Source: NC2004 sp050874905
GTDB lineage: Bacteria > Bacillota > Clostridia > Lachnospirales > Lachnospiraceae
Assembly: GCA_050874905.1 (NCBI GenBank)
Contig: JBNMLP010000005.1
Span: 1 to 64,000 of the forward strand
Direction: 5' to 3'
DNA length: 64,000 nucleotides
Both the position numbers and the translations under genes were made by a program. The notes beneath the pieces are model-generated. The model was not told the DNA's origin. It saw only the letters and a program-made list of their open reading frames with translations, and did not search any database. Of the stretch, positions 25,249 to 33,682 are shown in pieces. The stretch's first letter is position 1; each line of letters opens with the position of its first letter.

Positions 25249-26066
25249 TTACCGCAGATTACCATTTACATTCCTCATTTTCCAGTGACTCTTCTACTCC
25301 ACTGGAAATGCAGGTGCAGCATGCGATCGCGCATACACCGCTTCAGACCATTTGTATTACCGATCATATGGATTTTGATTTTCCGAAGAATCCGGACAGT
25401 TTTACTTTTGTGTTTGACATGGAACCTTATATAGAAGAGATCAAACGTTTGAAAGGACTTTATTCAGATAAGCTGTCACTTCAGACCGGGATTGAGCTTG
25501 GTCTGCTCCCACATCTGGAAAAAAAGTTAACTGATTTTCTGAACCGCTATGACGGAGTATTTGATTTTATTATCGGCTCGTCCCATCTGGTAAAGGGAAT
25601 GGACCCTTATGAGCCGGAATTTTTCCAGACCTACGGAGAAAAGGAAGGCATCCGGCTGTATCTGGAAACGATCATTACAAATATGGAAGCTTTTACGGAT
25701 TTTGATGTCTACGGACATCTGGACTATGTAGTGCGGTATGCACCGCACAAGGAAGCCTGTTATCTTCCATCCGACTATATGGATTACTATGATGCGATCT
25801 TAAAAAAGCTGATCCAGCTTGGCAAGGGGATTGAATGTAATACCGCCGGATTAAAAGCCGGTCTCTCCTTTGCCCATCCACATCCGGATGTTTTAAAACG
25901 TTATCGGGAGCTTGGCGGCGAGATCATTACCGTTGGTTCCGATGCACACGAACCTGCCTATCTCGGATTCCGCTTTGATCAGGCAGAACAGTTTTTAAAA
26001 AATGCAGGTTTCCGCTACTATACTGTATTTAAAGAGCGAAAACCGGAATTTGTTCCACTCACATGA
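25245..26066 (+). CDS. hisJ: Histidinol-phosphatase family PHP protein
   Basis: A 273-residue PHP-domain phosphoesterase of the HisJ/YtvP type. Metal ligands are seen in DYHLHSSFSSDSS (residues 4-16), CITDHMDF near 43, GIELGLLP near 86, IIGSSHLVKG near 107, YGHLDYVVR near 160 and TVGSDAHEP near 235. In histidine synthesis it would dephosphorylate histidinol phosphate. No other his genes are nearby, so another phosphoester is possible. An AAAGGAG site lies 6 bases before the ATG. Its stop directly abuts the stop of the convergent cysteine desulfurase gene. Confidence 0.87.
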   Translation: MITADYHLHSSFSSDSSTPLEMQVQHAIAHTPLQTICITDHMDFDFPKNPDSFTFVFDMEPYIEEIKRLKGLYSDKLSLQTGIELGLLPHLEKKLTDFLNRYDGVFDFIIGSSHLVKGMDPYEPEFFQTYGEKEGIRLYLETIITNMEAFTDFDVYGHLDYVVRYAPHKEACYLPSDYMDYYDAILKKLIQLGKGIECNTAGLKAGLSFAHPHPDVLKRYRELGGEIITVGSDAHEPAYLGFRFDQAEQFLKNAGFRYYTVFKERKPEFVPLT

Positions 26067-27236
26067 TCAGTGATACTGCCCTGCTATGATCGTTTTTAAC
26101 TGATACACCGTATACTGGATTTCCTTCATCGTATTCTCTTCTCCCAGCGTAAAACGCAGTGTTGCTTTCGCATCATCATCTCCCAGCCCGATGCTCTGCA
26201 GCACATGGGAAGGATGCGTATGATTTGTAGCACAGGCGGATGCTGTACTGCACTGGATCATTTTTTCATCAAGCCGCGCAACCACTTCTGCGGCATTCAT
26301 CCCCGGAATTGTAATATTTAAATTGCCTGGCAGCCGGTTTTTCTGTACGGATGCGCCATTCAGCCACGCAGATGGGATTTCTTTTTGAATGGACTCCCAA
26401 AAATAGTTCCGCATTTTCTTTGTGTATTCCATTTTCTGATGCATGGTCTTGCCCGCATATTCGCTAGCTGCTCCAAGACCTACAATACCTGCAACATTTT
26501 CCGTGCCGGAACGCATACCCTTCTCCTGTCCGCCTCCGTTAATAAAAGGAGCCAGCGGACAATCTTTTGATACATACAAAAATCCAACTCCTTTTGGCCC
26601 CCCGAGCTTATGACTGCTGGCACTCAAAAGCCCGATCTGTTCTTTTTTCACATTGATCGGCACCTGACCAAATGCCTGCACAGCATCCGTATGCATGACG
26701 ACACCATAGGAAGCTGCCATTTCACCCAATTCAGAAATTGGCTCAATCGTGCCGATCTCGTTATTGGCATACATCACAGAAAGGAGTACCGTTGCCGGAC
26801 GAATGCGCTGCACCGCCTCCTCTACGCTGACCATTCCTTCCCGGTTCACAGTAAGATAATCCACCGCAATGCCCTTTGCCTCCAGATTTCTTGCACTGTT
26901 TAACACTGCCGGATGTTCTACACAACTTGTAATAATATGGCACTGCTCTCTGCGTCTTTTGAGTTTCTGGTATTCCACCACTCCTTTCAACGCCCAGTTG
27001 TCCGATTCGGTTCCTCCTGCAGTAAAATAGATTTCCTCCGGACTGGCATGCAGCACGTTCGCAATCTGCTCTCTCGCATGTGCCACCGCATTGGCACTTT
27101 GCTCTCCCAACTGGTACGCAGAAGAAGGATTCCCATAACGTATCGTAAGATATGGTTTCATTGCCTGGTAAACCTCCGGGCGAAGGGGAGTGGTAGCGGC
27201 ATGATCCAGATATATATTTTTCCTATACGTTGGCAT
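26067..27236 (-). CDS. Cysteine desulfurase (NifS/IscS-like)
   Basis: PLP enzyme of about 389 residues releasing sulfur from cysteine for Fe-S clusters or thio-modified tRNA. Features are NIYLDHAATTPLRPEV at the start, TAGGTESDNWALKG near residue 70, the PLP lysine in SSHKLGGPKGVGFLY near 200 and the catalytic cysteine in STASACATNH near 325. The start at 27236 (MPTYRKN) follows AAGGAG by 9 bases; the longer frame to 27287 is not supported. A thiI gene, its frequent neighbour in Firmicutes, is not present. It is divergent from the SpoVB-like gene. Confidence 0.92.
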   Translation of the reverse strand: MPTYRKNIYLDHAATTPLRPEVYQAMKPYLTIRYGNPSSAYQLGEQSANAVAHAREQIANVLHASPEEIYFTAGGTESDNWALKGVVEYQKLKRRREQCHIITSCVEHPAVLNSARNLEAKGIAVDYLTVNREGMVSVEEAVQRIRPATVLLSVMYANNEIGTIEPISELGEMAASYGVVMHTDAVQAFGQVPINVKKEQIGLLSASSHKLGGPKGVGFLYVSKDCPLAPFINGGGQEKGMRSGTENVAGIVGLGAASEYAGKTMHQKMEYTKKMRNYFWESIQKEIPSAWLNGASVQKNRLPGNLNITIPGMNAAEVVARLDEKMIQCSTASACATNHTHPSHVLQSIGLGDDDAKATLRFTLGEENTMKEIQYTVYQLKTIIAGQYH

Positions 27237-27374
27237 AGAGACTTCTCCTTTTTCTTTTCTTGTCATACAGAAATTCTGCACGATCATCTACTAATAAGGT
27301 ATTCAGTCCAAAATCTTTTCGTGAATAAAAAAGGAACGTCCCACATAGATTACTAAAAAAAGCCGGGATAAACG

Positions 27375-28979
27375 ATGGCACAAAGCGTCAAGCAAGCAAT
27401 CATCAAAGGAACCTTTATTCTTACCGTAGCAGGTATTTTAACGAAGCTGTTAGGCTTCTTTAACCGCATTTTCCTGGCCTCCACGATCGGTGCAAGAGAG
27501 ATCGGCGTATATCAGCTTATTTTCCCGGTTTATCTGATCGTCCACTGCATCTGTTGTCAGGGGTTTGAAATGGGGATCATGAAATATGTTGCGGAAGAAT
27601 CGGCATTTGGTCACCGTGAAAATGTGAAGCGTTATCTGCGCGTAAGCTTTTATTTGTCCTTCACCCTCTCCCTGTTGTTAATGGTGATCGTGCTGCTCTT
27701 CCACGACGTCATCGCATCTGTAATCTTAAAACAGCCTGCCTGTAGTGACTGCCTGTTTATTATGGCATTTGTCTTTCCTCTGATCAGCATTAAGGACTGC
27801 ATTTTATCTTATTACTATGGAAAGAAAATGACAGGCATTCCCGCTGCTTCCCAGTTGATCGAACAAACCGTGCGTGTTACTGTGATCTGGGCACTGGCAA
27901 GCGTTATCCTTATTATCTCCAAAGATGCGACACTGGCTACCGTCGGTCTGGTCGCAGGAGAAGCCGCTTCTTTACTTTTTGCTCTTGCCACCCTGCCCTT
28001 TTTAAAAGCAGATTTACAAAAAACAAGCCTGATCCGGAGTTATCCTCAACAAGAACGGAAGCAGCCGGCAGTATCTGACGAGGAATATACCGGCAGGAAA
28101 TATCACACACATTCCATTGCAAACCGCAATTTATCCTACCACACTGTATTATGTAATATTCTGCGCTACGACATTCCGATCATCGGAACAAGACTGCTTC
28201 TGACGATCTTATCCAGCATTGAATCCATTCTGATCCCCTATCTACTTGCCAAAACGCTCGGCAGCGAAGATCAGGCATTATCACTTTATGGTGTATTGAC
28301 CGGAATGGCACTCACTTTTATATTGTTTCCATCTGCACTTACCAATTCAGTAGCAATGATGCTGCTTCCGACGATCAGTGAAGCAAAAGCCAAAAGCCAG
28401 CAGCTAAAAGTAACCAAAGCAGCGACATTGAGTCTGCACTATTGTCTGCTGCTCGGCATACTCTGTACTGCAATCTTCCTGGTGTTTGGAAAAGACTTGG
28501 GAGCTGTTCTCTTTCACGACCGCACTGCCGGTGAATTTATCTTTATCCTTTCATGGCTCTGCCCGTTCATTTACATCGCCACCACCTATACAAGCATATT
28601 AAATGGACTCGGGAAAACAAAGGTCACCTTTGACAACAATGTGATCACTGCTTTGCTTCGTATTCTCTCCATTGTTGCGCTTATTCCGCGTATGGGAATC
28701 TTTGGATATCTGATCGGACTTCTGGTAAGCTATGCACTGCTGGCACTCTTTTGTGTGTATCATGTCCATCAGGAGGCCGGAGTACATTTCAATGCAAGGC
28801 GTTCCATTTTAAGTCCGGTCTGTCTGGCTTTTTTAAGTATTACTTTTGCTTATATTACGGAGTTCTTTCTTCTGAAAACAGGACTGTCTATGGGATTGTT
28901 GACGCTTACTATTTCCATTGCGGTGTTGACCGGGATCTATCTGCTTGGAGTGCTGATTTTGCGGCTGCATCGAGTGTGA
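27375..28979 (+). CDS. SpoVB/MurJ-superfamily membrane flippase
   Basis: A 534-residue polytopic protein (about 14 spans) of the MOP exporter superfamily. Its N-terminus KGTFILTVAGILTKLLGFFNRIFLA is the pattern of stage V sporulation protein B and YtgP proteins. These move lipid-linked cell-wall or polysaccharide precursors across the membrane, and SpoVB is needed for spore cortex. No sporulation-specific promoter is evident, so a vegetative flippase role is equally likely. The ribosome site (CCGGGATAAACG) is weak. It ends two bases before a large palindrome. Confidence 0.87.
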   Translation: MAQSVKQAIIKGTFILTVAGILTKLLGFFNRIFLASTIGAREIGVYQLIFPVYLIVHCICCQGFEMGIMKYVAEESAFGHRENVKRYLRVSFYLSFTLSLLLMVIVLLFHDVIASVILKQPACSDCLFIMAFVFPLISIKDCILSYYYGKKMTGIPAASQLIEQTVRVTVIWALASVILIISKDATLATVGLVAGEAASLLFALATLPFLKADLQKTSLIRSYPQQERKQPAVSDEEYTGRKYHTHSIANRNLSYHTVLCNILRYDIPIIGTRLLLTILSSIESILIPYLLAKTLGSEDQALSLYGVLTGMALTFILFPSALTNSVAMMLLPTISEAKAKSQQLKVTKAATLSLHYCLLLGILCTAIFLVFGKDLGAVLFHDRTAGEFIFILSWLCPFIYIATTYTSILNGLGKTKVTFDNNVITALLRILSIVALIPRMGIFGYLIGLLVSYALLALFCVYHVHQEAGVHFNARRSILSPVCLAFLSITFAYITEFFLLKTGLSMGLLTLTISIAVLTGIYLLGVLILRLHRV

Positions 28980-28980
28980 G

Positions 28981-29216
28981 GCAATCTTCTTTCTCCTATT
29001 CTAGTGACGCTTCCTATATGTCTCATGGGACTTTGCTAGTGACGCTCCCTATATGCCTCATGGTTCCATGCCGGGGGGACGCTTGCGCTTCGTTGTGACC
29101 GCAGCGGTTCTAAAATTTGTGCGTTGCACAAATTAAGTACCGCGGCGGTCACAAATACCCCCTCTATGGAATCCATGAGGCACACAGGAAGCTGTTACGA
29201 GGAGAAAGAGGATTTG
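28981..29216. repeat. 236-bp imperfect palindrome after the SpoVB-like gene
   Basis: Left and right arms pair through several blocks: CAATCTTCTTTCTCC (from 28982) with GGAGAAAGAGGATTTG (29201-29216); ATGCCTCATGG with CCATGAGGCAC (29173-29183); GTGACCGCAGCGGT (29095-29108) with ACCGCGGCGGTCAC (29139-29152); and the centre AATTTGTGC (29114-29122) with GCACAAATT (29126-29134). RNA from either strand could fold into one long hairpin. It carries no open frame of note and no terminal duplication that I can see. It could be a MITE-like element, a structured RNA or a transcription-blocking structure. Confidence 0.75.
29001..29070. repeat. 35-bp tandem duplication inside the palindrome's left arm
   Basis: Two adjacent 35-base copies (29001-29035 and 29036-29070) both begin CTAGTGACGC and continue with TATATG, CTCATGG. 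Only one counterpart exists in the right arm, so the duplication came after the palindrome formed or the right arm lost a copy. Confidence 0.8.
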
Positions 29217-29232
29217 AGAAAATTTATTCCGG

Positions 29233-29703
29233 TCTATCGTAGCATACGCGGCATAACAGATATTATTTACTTAATAAGTTTTTAACATGTATCTAATAAC
29301 TCTTATTGCATCCTGTCGTAGTCTGCGCAGCATAAAAGTTATTGTTTATTTAGCATAAGTTTACGCCTGCTTTTTATTCGAGAAAACCTATTCTATCCTG
29401 TCCTAATCTAAGCAACATAGTAAAGATTGTTTACATAATAAGTTTTCAACCTGCTCTTTTTATCTGATAACTCTTATTACATCCTGCCATAGCCTACACA
29501 GCATAAAAGTTATTGTTTACTTAACATGTTTTTCAAGCATGCCTTTTATATAATAAGTCCTATCCCGTCCTGTCGTAGCCTACACAGCATAAAAGATATT
29601 GTCTACTTAACATAACTGCCTTTTAGCTACCCCTTATCTCGTCCTATCGTAGTCTGCGCGGCGTAGGACAGATCATTTACATAAGAAAGATCATTTGAAA
29701 ACG
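29233..29703. repeat. Six degenerate direct repeats of about 74-86 bp
   Basis: Units begin at about 29233, 29311, 29396, 29482, 29568 and 29642, each with a core like TCCTGTCGTAGTCTGCGCAG followed by CATAAAAGTTATTGTTTACT and a T-rich tail. Start-to-start distances are 78, 85, 86, 86 and 74 bases. Copies differ by many substitutions, so this is not a CRISPR array (no constant repeat with variable spacers) nor a recent satellite. No continuous open frame spans it on either strand. Confidence 0.75.
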
Positions 29704-29798
29704 TCAGCGCTTAATGAGAGGCATCTTGTAAAAGATGTCTCGAATTTAGCACTGTTACGTTTTCAAGAAAGCGAAAGCGTTCTTTCGTTGTAAAGATC
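29671..29798. repeat. Second imperfect palindrome next to the repeat array
   Basis: TTGAAAACG (29695-29703) and CGTTTTCAA (29758-29766) are perfect inverted repeats about a centre near 29730. The inner CATCTT (29722-29727) pairs with AAGATG (29732-29737). Outer GATC-containing arms (29671 and 29795) extend the similarity imperfectly. It overlaps the end of the sixth direct repeat. With the first palindrome it brackets the repeat array. Confidence 0.6.
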
Positions 29799-29843
29799 TC
29801 TCCAAGCCGCGCCCCTAAGCACATATAAATACGTTAACAGCAC

Positions 29844-29878
29844 GAAAAAAAGACTGCCGCTTCCGACAGTCTTTCTTG
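29844..29878 (-). terminator. Intrinsic terminator of the ylxM-to-rplS operon
   Basis: On the minus strand AAAGACTGTC and GCAGTCTTT form a GC-containing stem around a short GGAAGCG loop, followed by a run of seven T residues. It lies 13 bases after the rplS stop codon. Confidence 0.9.
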
Positions 29879-29890
29879 TACGCAAATGAA

Positions 29891-30238
29891 TTATTTTACT
29901 AACTCTTTTACCTTTGCAGCTTTTCCAATACGTCCACGTAAGTAGTTTAACTTTGCACGACGTACTTTACCATGACGTACAACCTCTACCTTCTCTACGA
30001 TTGGAGAATGAAGTGGCCAGGTCTTCTCTACACCAACACCGTTTGATAACTTACGAACGGTAAATGTCTCTCTTGAGCTTCCGCCCTGTCTCTTCAGTAC
30101 GGTTCCCTCGAATACCTGTGTTCTTTCACGGTTACCCTCTTTTACCTTAGCGTATACTTTTACAGTATCACCAACGCGGAACTGAGGTACTTCTGCTTTT
30201 AACTGCTCTGCTTCAATAGCTTTAATAATATCGTTCAT
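29891..30238 (-). CDS. rplS: 50S ribosomal protein L19
   Basis: A 115-residue protein at the 30S-50S interface. The sequence FRVGDTVKVYAKVKEGNRER near residue 22 and the C-terminal KVRRAKLNYLRGRIGKAAKV are the standard L19 signature. Length matches bacterial L19. It has its own promoter (30318-30346) in the 116-bp gap after trmD and an AGGAGG ribosome site, so it can be made apart from the upstream SRP genes as the last gene of the cluster. Confidence 0.98.
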   Translation of the reverse strand: MNDIIKAIEAEQLKAEVPQFRVGDTVKVYAKVKEGNRERTQVFEGTVLKRQGGSSRETFTVRKLSNGVGVEKTWPLHSPIVEKVEVVRHGKVRRAKLNYLRGRIGKAAKVKELVK

Positions 30239-30317
30239 GTGTATACCTCCTACTTTTTATTCGATGTTCGATAACGCATCTGCGACAGAGGACCATCAAT
30301 TCATACACAACTATAAC

Positions 30318-30346
30318 ATAATAGCACACTCATATCTAATGTGCAA
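30318..30346 (-). promoter_or_regulatory. Promoter of rplS
   Basis: On the minus strand TTGCAC (30341-30346) and TATTAT (30318-30323) are 17 bases apart. The resulting leader is about 75 bases, long enough for a ribosomal-protein leader such as the known Firmicutes L19 leader, although I could not confirm its fold. Confidence 0.65.
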
Positions 30347-30354
30347 GCTTTATT

Positions 30355-31116
30355 TTACTTTTTCCGCACCTTATCTGTTGTGCCGAGCCATGCATCCTGC
30401 TGCTCCTTGGTGGCGCGCTGCAACAGATCCGGCCGCTTCTCTTTCGTGCGTGCCAGGGATTGTTCATACCGCCATTTTTCTACTTTGGCATGGTCGCCGC
30501 TTAAGAGGACATCCGGCACTTTCCGTCCCATAAATTCCGCCGGTCTTGTGTACTGCGGATATTCCAGCAGATTGGAATGAAAGGATTCAAATACCGCAGA
30601 GTCATCGTTGCTCAACACGCCCGGCACCAAACGGGAAATGGCATCGACCATCACCATAGAAGCTAGTTCTCCTCCGGTTAAAACATAATCACCGATAGAT
30701 ACCTCGTCGGTCACGATCATTTCCAGCACCCGCTCATCTACTCCTTCGTAGTGCCCACAAAGGAAGATCAGATCCTCCTCTTTTGCAAGCTCAGTTGCCA
30801 TCTGCTGGGAAAATGTTTTGCCCTGCGGGGACAGATAGATGACACGAGGGGATTTTGCTTGTTCTCCTGTTCGCTCTTTGATCTTGGAACGAAGTGCTTC
30901 GTATGCCAGATAGATCGGCTCTGCCTGCATTACCATCCCGGCTCCGCCACCATATGGGTAATCGTCTACCGTGCCGTGCTTATTGGTTGCATAGTCACGG
31001 ATATTGATTGCTTCCAAAGATATGGCTCCCTTATTGATCGCTCTGCCGATAATGCTTGTTTTCAGGCCGTCCATGACCATATCCGGAAAAAGCGTTAAAA
31101 TGTGATAATTCATCAT
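30355..31116 (-). CDS. trmD: tRNA (guanine-N1)-methyltransferase
   Basis: SPOUT-class methyltransferase making m1G37 in tRNAs with SAM as donor, important for reading-frame maintenance. It starts MMNYHILTLFPDM and shows YGGGAGMVMQAEP near residue 55, the trefoil-knot LCGHYEGVDERV near 113 and IGDYVLTGGELA near 135. The ATG at 31116 overlaps the rimM stop as ATGA, with AAAGGA 11 bases upstream; the longer open frame to 31185 lies inside rimM and is rejected. It is 253 residues, normal for the family. Confidence 0.97.
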   Translation of the reverse strand: MMNYHILTLFPDMVMDGLKTSIIGRAINKGAISLEAINIRDYATNKHGTVDDYPYGGGAGMVMQAEPIYLAYEALRSKIKERTGEQAKSPRVIYLSPQGKTFSQQMATELAKEEDLIFLCGHYEGVDERVLEMIVTDEVSIGDYVLTGGELASMVMVDAISRLVPGVLSNDDSAVFESFHSNLLEYPQYTRPAEFMGRKVPDVLLSGDHAKVEKWRYEQSLARTKEKRPDLLQRATKEQQDAWLGTTDKVRKK

Positions 31117-31625
31117 AGATCCAGCAGTCCTTTCAACAAATGTACTTTTACCCTGCGTTCCGTTATAGATACGGAAAGAATACATTCCTTGATCGCCGGG
31201 ATCATCAGCTCTTTTCCACTCTCCATGCGAACCACGTAGACATCATTTGCTCCGGTCTGTATGACATCGATGAGTTCTCCCAATTCACTGTCATCCTCAT
31301 TGTACACCGTGCAGCCAACCAGATCGGCAATATAGTATTCGTCTTCTTCACATTTCACGGCATCCTCCCGGTCTACATAAAGACTACAGTGTTTGTATTG
31401 TTCTACTTCATTTATATTATTAAATTCCTTGAACTTTAAAATAGCAAACTGCTTGAAAAATTTACAGCTCTCCACATGGAGAAGCATTTCCTCCTGTTTT
31501 GTTTCAAGGATGCATTCTTTTAATTTTTTAAACCGCGCCACATCATCGGTCGTCGGATACACCTTTACTTCTCCACGGATACCGTGTGTATTTGCGATCT
31601 CACCTATACGAAAACGTTGCTCCAT
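31113..31625 (-). CDS. rimM: 16S rRNA processing factor RimM
   Basis: A 170-residue 30S maturation factor that binds S19. The N-terminal RimM barrel begins RFRIGEIANTHGIRGEVKVYP, and the PRC-barrel half contains YYIADLVGCTVYNEDDSELGEL near residue 97. Its stop overlaps the trmD start, and it is preceded by a terminator-like hairpin after khpA. An AAGGAG site lies 7 bases upstream. Confidence 0.97.
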   Translation of the reverse strand: MEQRFRIGEIANTHGIRGEVKVYPTTDDVARFKKLKECILETKQEEMLLHVESCKFFKQFAILKFKEFNNINEVEQYKHCSLYVDREDAVKCEEDEYYIADLVGCTVYNEDDSELGELIDVIQTGANDVYVVRMESGKELMIPAIKECILSVSITERRVKVHLLKGLLDL

Positions 31626-31646
31626 CGTATCTCCTTTTTATCATAT

Positions 31647-31679
31647 AAAAAAGGACGCCAGACTTTGCCGGTGTCCTTC
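31647..31679 (-). terminator. Terminator-like hairpin between khpA and rimM
   Basis: On the minus strand AAGGACACC and GGCGTCCTT form a 9-bp stem (one wobble-type mismatch) followed by TTTTTT. It sits inside an otherwise continuous operon, so it may attenuate transcription into rimM-trmD, giving more S16/KhpA than RimM/TrmD. Confidence 0.7.
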
Positions 31680-31695
31680 CTTCCACAAGTTCAGA

Positions 31696-31926
31696 TTACT
31701 GTAAAATCTCTACATCCACTTTTTTGTCAATCTTTGATGCAGCGGCTTTTACTACAGTACGGATAGATTTTGCAATACGGCCTTGTTTACCGATCACTTT
31801 ACCCATATCATCCGCAGCTACCTTCAAATTAACAGTGATTGCAGTATCGGTTTCTTCTTCTGTGACAGAAACCTCTTCTGGATGGTCAACCAAAGACTTG
31901 GCAATTACTTCAACTAATTCCTTCAT
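31696..31926 (-). CDS. khpA: KH-domain RNA-binding protein KhpA
   Basis: A 76-residue protein made of one type II KH domain. The RNA-binding GxxG loop is in GKVIGKQGRIAKSIRTVV near residue 43. KhpA pairs with KhpB and affects cell elongation and sRNA biology in Firmicutes. The start at 31926 (MKELVEVIAKSL) has GGGAGG just upstream; the frame is open for five more codons. Location between rpsP and rimM is the usual one. Confidence 0.95.
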   Translation of the reverse strand: MKELVEVIAKSLVDHPEEVSVTEEETDTAITVNLKVAADDMGKVIGKQGRIAKSIRTVVKAAASKIDKKVDVEILQ

Positions 31927-31940
31927 CTTATCACCTCCCA

Positions 31941-32186
31941 TTATTTCTCGATACCTGCGTTCTTTAATAACTTGGCTACAGTGTCAGTAGGCTGGGCACC
32001 GTTGTTTAACCATTTCTTTGCTGCGTCAGCATCAATCTTTACGCTGCTTGGTTCTACGTTTGGATCATAAGTACCGATCTCCTCGATAAAACGTCCATCT
32101 CTTGGTGATCTTGCATCAGCTACTACAACTCTATAGAAAGGTGCTTTTTTCTTACCCATTCTCTTTAATCTGATTTTTACTGCCAT
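31941..32186 (-). CDS. rpsP: 30S ribosomal protein S16
   Basis: An 81-residue S16 starting MAVKIRLKRMGKKKAPFYRV, with ARSPRDGRFIEEIGTYDP near residue 25, both invariant S16 features. The ATG at 32186 has a perfect AAGGAGG site. The much longer open frame (to 32351) overlaps ffh out of frame and is not coding. It lies between ffh and khpA in the SRP/ribosome operon. Confidence 0.98.
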   Translation of the reverse strand: MAVKIRLKRMGKKKAPFYRVVVADARSPRDGRFIEEIGTYDPNVEPSSVKIDADAAKKWLNNGAQPTDTVAKLLKNAGIEK

Positions 32187-32247
32187 TTTTTTCACCTCCT
32201 TGGTTATGATCTTTTTATATACATCGGATTTCTCCGGGTATAGCATG

Positions 32248-33657
32248 TTAAAATGGGAACTTTGGTCCTTTTCCCATCGGCATTCCTCCGAGTCCGGAAA
32301 GACCACCGAGTCCACCGAAACCGCCTTTTCTGCGGCGTTTCTTGGAACCACCCTTGCTTCCGGTCAGTCCCATCTGCTTCATCATTTTCTTCATCTGTTC
32401 AAACTGTTTCATCATGCGGTTGACTTCCGCTACATCCACACCGGCACCCTTTGCAATACGACGCTTTCTGGATGGATTGATGATATCCGGATTCTCGCGC
32501 TCTGACGGTGTCATACTCAATATGATCGCCTTCGGACGGTTCATCACACTGTCATCGACTTCTACACCATTCAACTGGCTTCCCATACCCGGAAGCATCG
32601 ATAACATCGACTGGATACCACCCATCTGATTCATTTGTTCCATCGCAAGCAGATAATCATCAAAGCCAAAGCCCTGCTTGCTCTTCATTTTATCTTCTAA
32701 CTTCTGGGCAGCTTCCTCATCGATCGCATTCTGTGCTTTCTCGATCAATGTCTCCACATCACCCATTCCTAAAATACGGCTCGCCATACGATCCGGGTAA
32801 AACTGCTCCAGATCATCCAGCTTCTCACCCATACCGATGAACAGAATCGGCTTTCCAGTGACCGCACGGATCGATAACGCCGCACCACCACGGGTGTCAC
32901 CATCTAACTTTGTTAAAATGACACCGTCAATTCCAATCTGCTCATCAAAGCTCTTGGCTACATTGACTGCATCCTGTCCGGTCATGGCATCCACCGTCAA
33001 TACAACATTGTTCAGCGGAATCTCATCACGGATCTCCTGAAGCTCTGCCATCATCTCCTCGTCAATATGAAGACGTCCGGCAGTATCTATGATCAATACG
33101 TTATTGCCATTCTTTGCTGCATGCTCCATCGCAGCCTTTACAATGTTGACCGGCTTATGGGAATCTCCCATCGTAAATACCGGAACTCCCTGCTTCTCTC
33201 CATTTACCTGCAACTGTTTGATCGCAGCCGGGCGGTAAATGTCACAGGCAACCAGCAATGGTTTCTTGCCTTTTTGTTTGAGCTTTCCGGCAATCTTTGC
33301 AGCAGTCGTCGTTTTACCTGCACCCTGCAGACCACACATCATGATCGTTGTGATCTCGTTGCTTGGAAGGAATGTAAGCTCTGTCGTTTCAGAACCCATC
33401 AACCGATCCAGCTCCTCTTTTACGATCTTAATCACCATGTGTCCCGGATTCAGTCCGGTCATAACCTCCTGACCAATGGCACGTTCCGTTACAGAATTGA
33501 TAAACTGCTTTACGACTTTGAAGTTTACATCCGCCTCTAACAGCGCACGTTTTACTTCTTTCATCGCCTCGCGCACATCATCCTCTGTCAGACGTCCCTT
33601 GCTGCGAAGGTTCTTAAATACATTTTGAAGTTTGTCTGATAAACTCTCAAATGCCAT
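32248..33657 (-). CDS. ffh: Signal recognition particle GTPase Ffh
   Basis: A 469-residue SRP54 homolog that binds signal peptides and SRP RNA and docks on FtsY. The N domain is at residues 1-90. In the G domain GLQGAGKTTTAAKIAG lies near 108, DTAGRLHIDEEMM near 190 and TKLDGDTRGGAALS near 247. The methionine-rich M domain (residues 305-440) includes MNQMGGIQSMLSMLPGMG. The C-terminal tail is glycine- and leucine-rich (GGLGGLSGLGG), longer than in some relatives. It follows ylxM by 25 bp. Confidence 0.98.
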   Translation of the reverse strand: MAFESLSDKLQNVFKNLRSKGRLTEDDVREAMKEVKRALLEADVNFKVVKQFINSVTERAIGQEVMTGLNPGHMVIKIVKEELDRLMGSETTELTFLPSNEITTIMMCGLQGAGKTTTAAKIAGKLKQKGKKPLLVACDIYRPAAIKQLQVNGEKQGVPVFTMGDSHKPVNIVKAAMEHAAKNGNNVLIIDTAGRLHIDEEMMAELQEIRDEIPLNNVVLTVDAMTGQDAVNVAKSFDEQIGIDGVILTKLDGDTRGGAALSIRAVTGKPILFIGMGEKLDDLEQFYPDRMASRILGMGDVETLIEKAQNAIDEEAAQKLEDKMKSKQGFGFDDYLLAMEQMNQMGGIQSMLSMLPGMGSQLNGVEVDDSVMNRPKAIILSMTPSERENPDIINPSRKRRIAKGAGVDVAEVNRMMKQFEQMKKMMKQMGLTGSKGGSKKRRRKGGFGGLGGLSGLGGMPMGKGPKFPF

Positions 33658-33682
33658 GCTTTACTCCTGTTTCCTTCTTCTA

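Noticed and set aside
29233..29703. CRISPR-like array
   Set aside because: Unit length 74-86 bp with degenerate cores and no constant repeat separated by unique spacers; no cas genes in the window.
31117..31185. Longer N-terminus for TrmD
   Set aside because: The added residues overlap rimM and do not match the family; the ATGA junction at 31116 is the natural start.
32187..32351. Longer N-terminus for S16
   Set aside because: Extension overlaps the end of ffh, has no S16 homology, and the ATG at 32186 has a perfect ribosome site.
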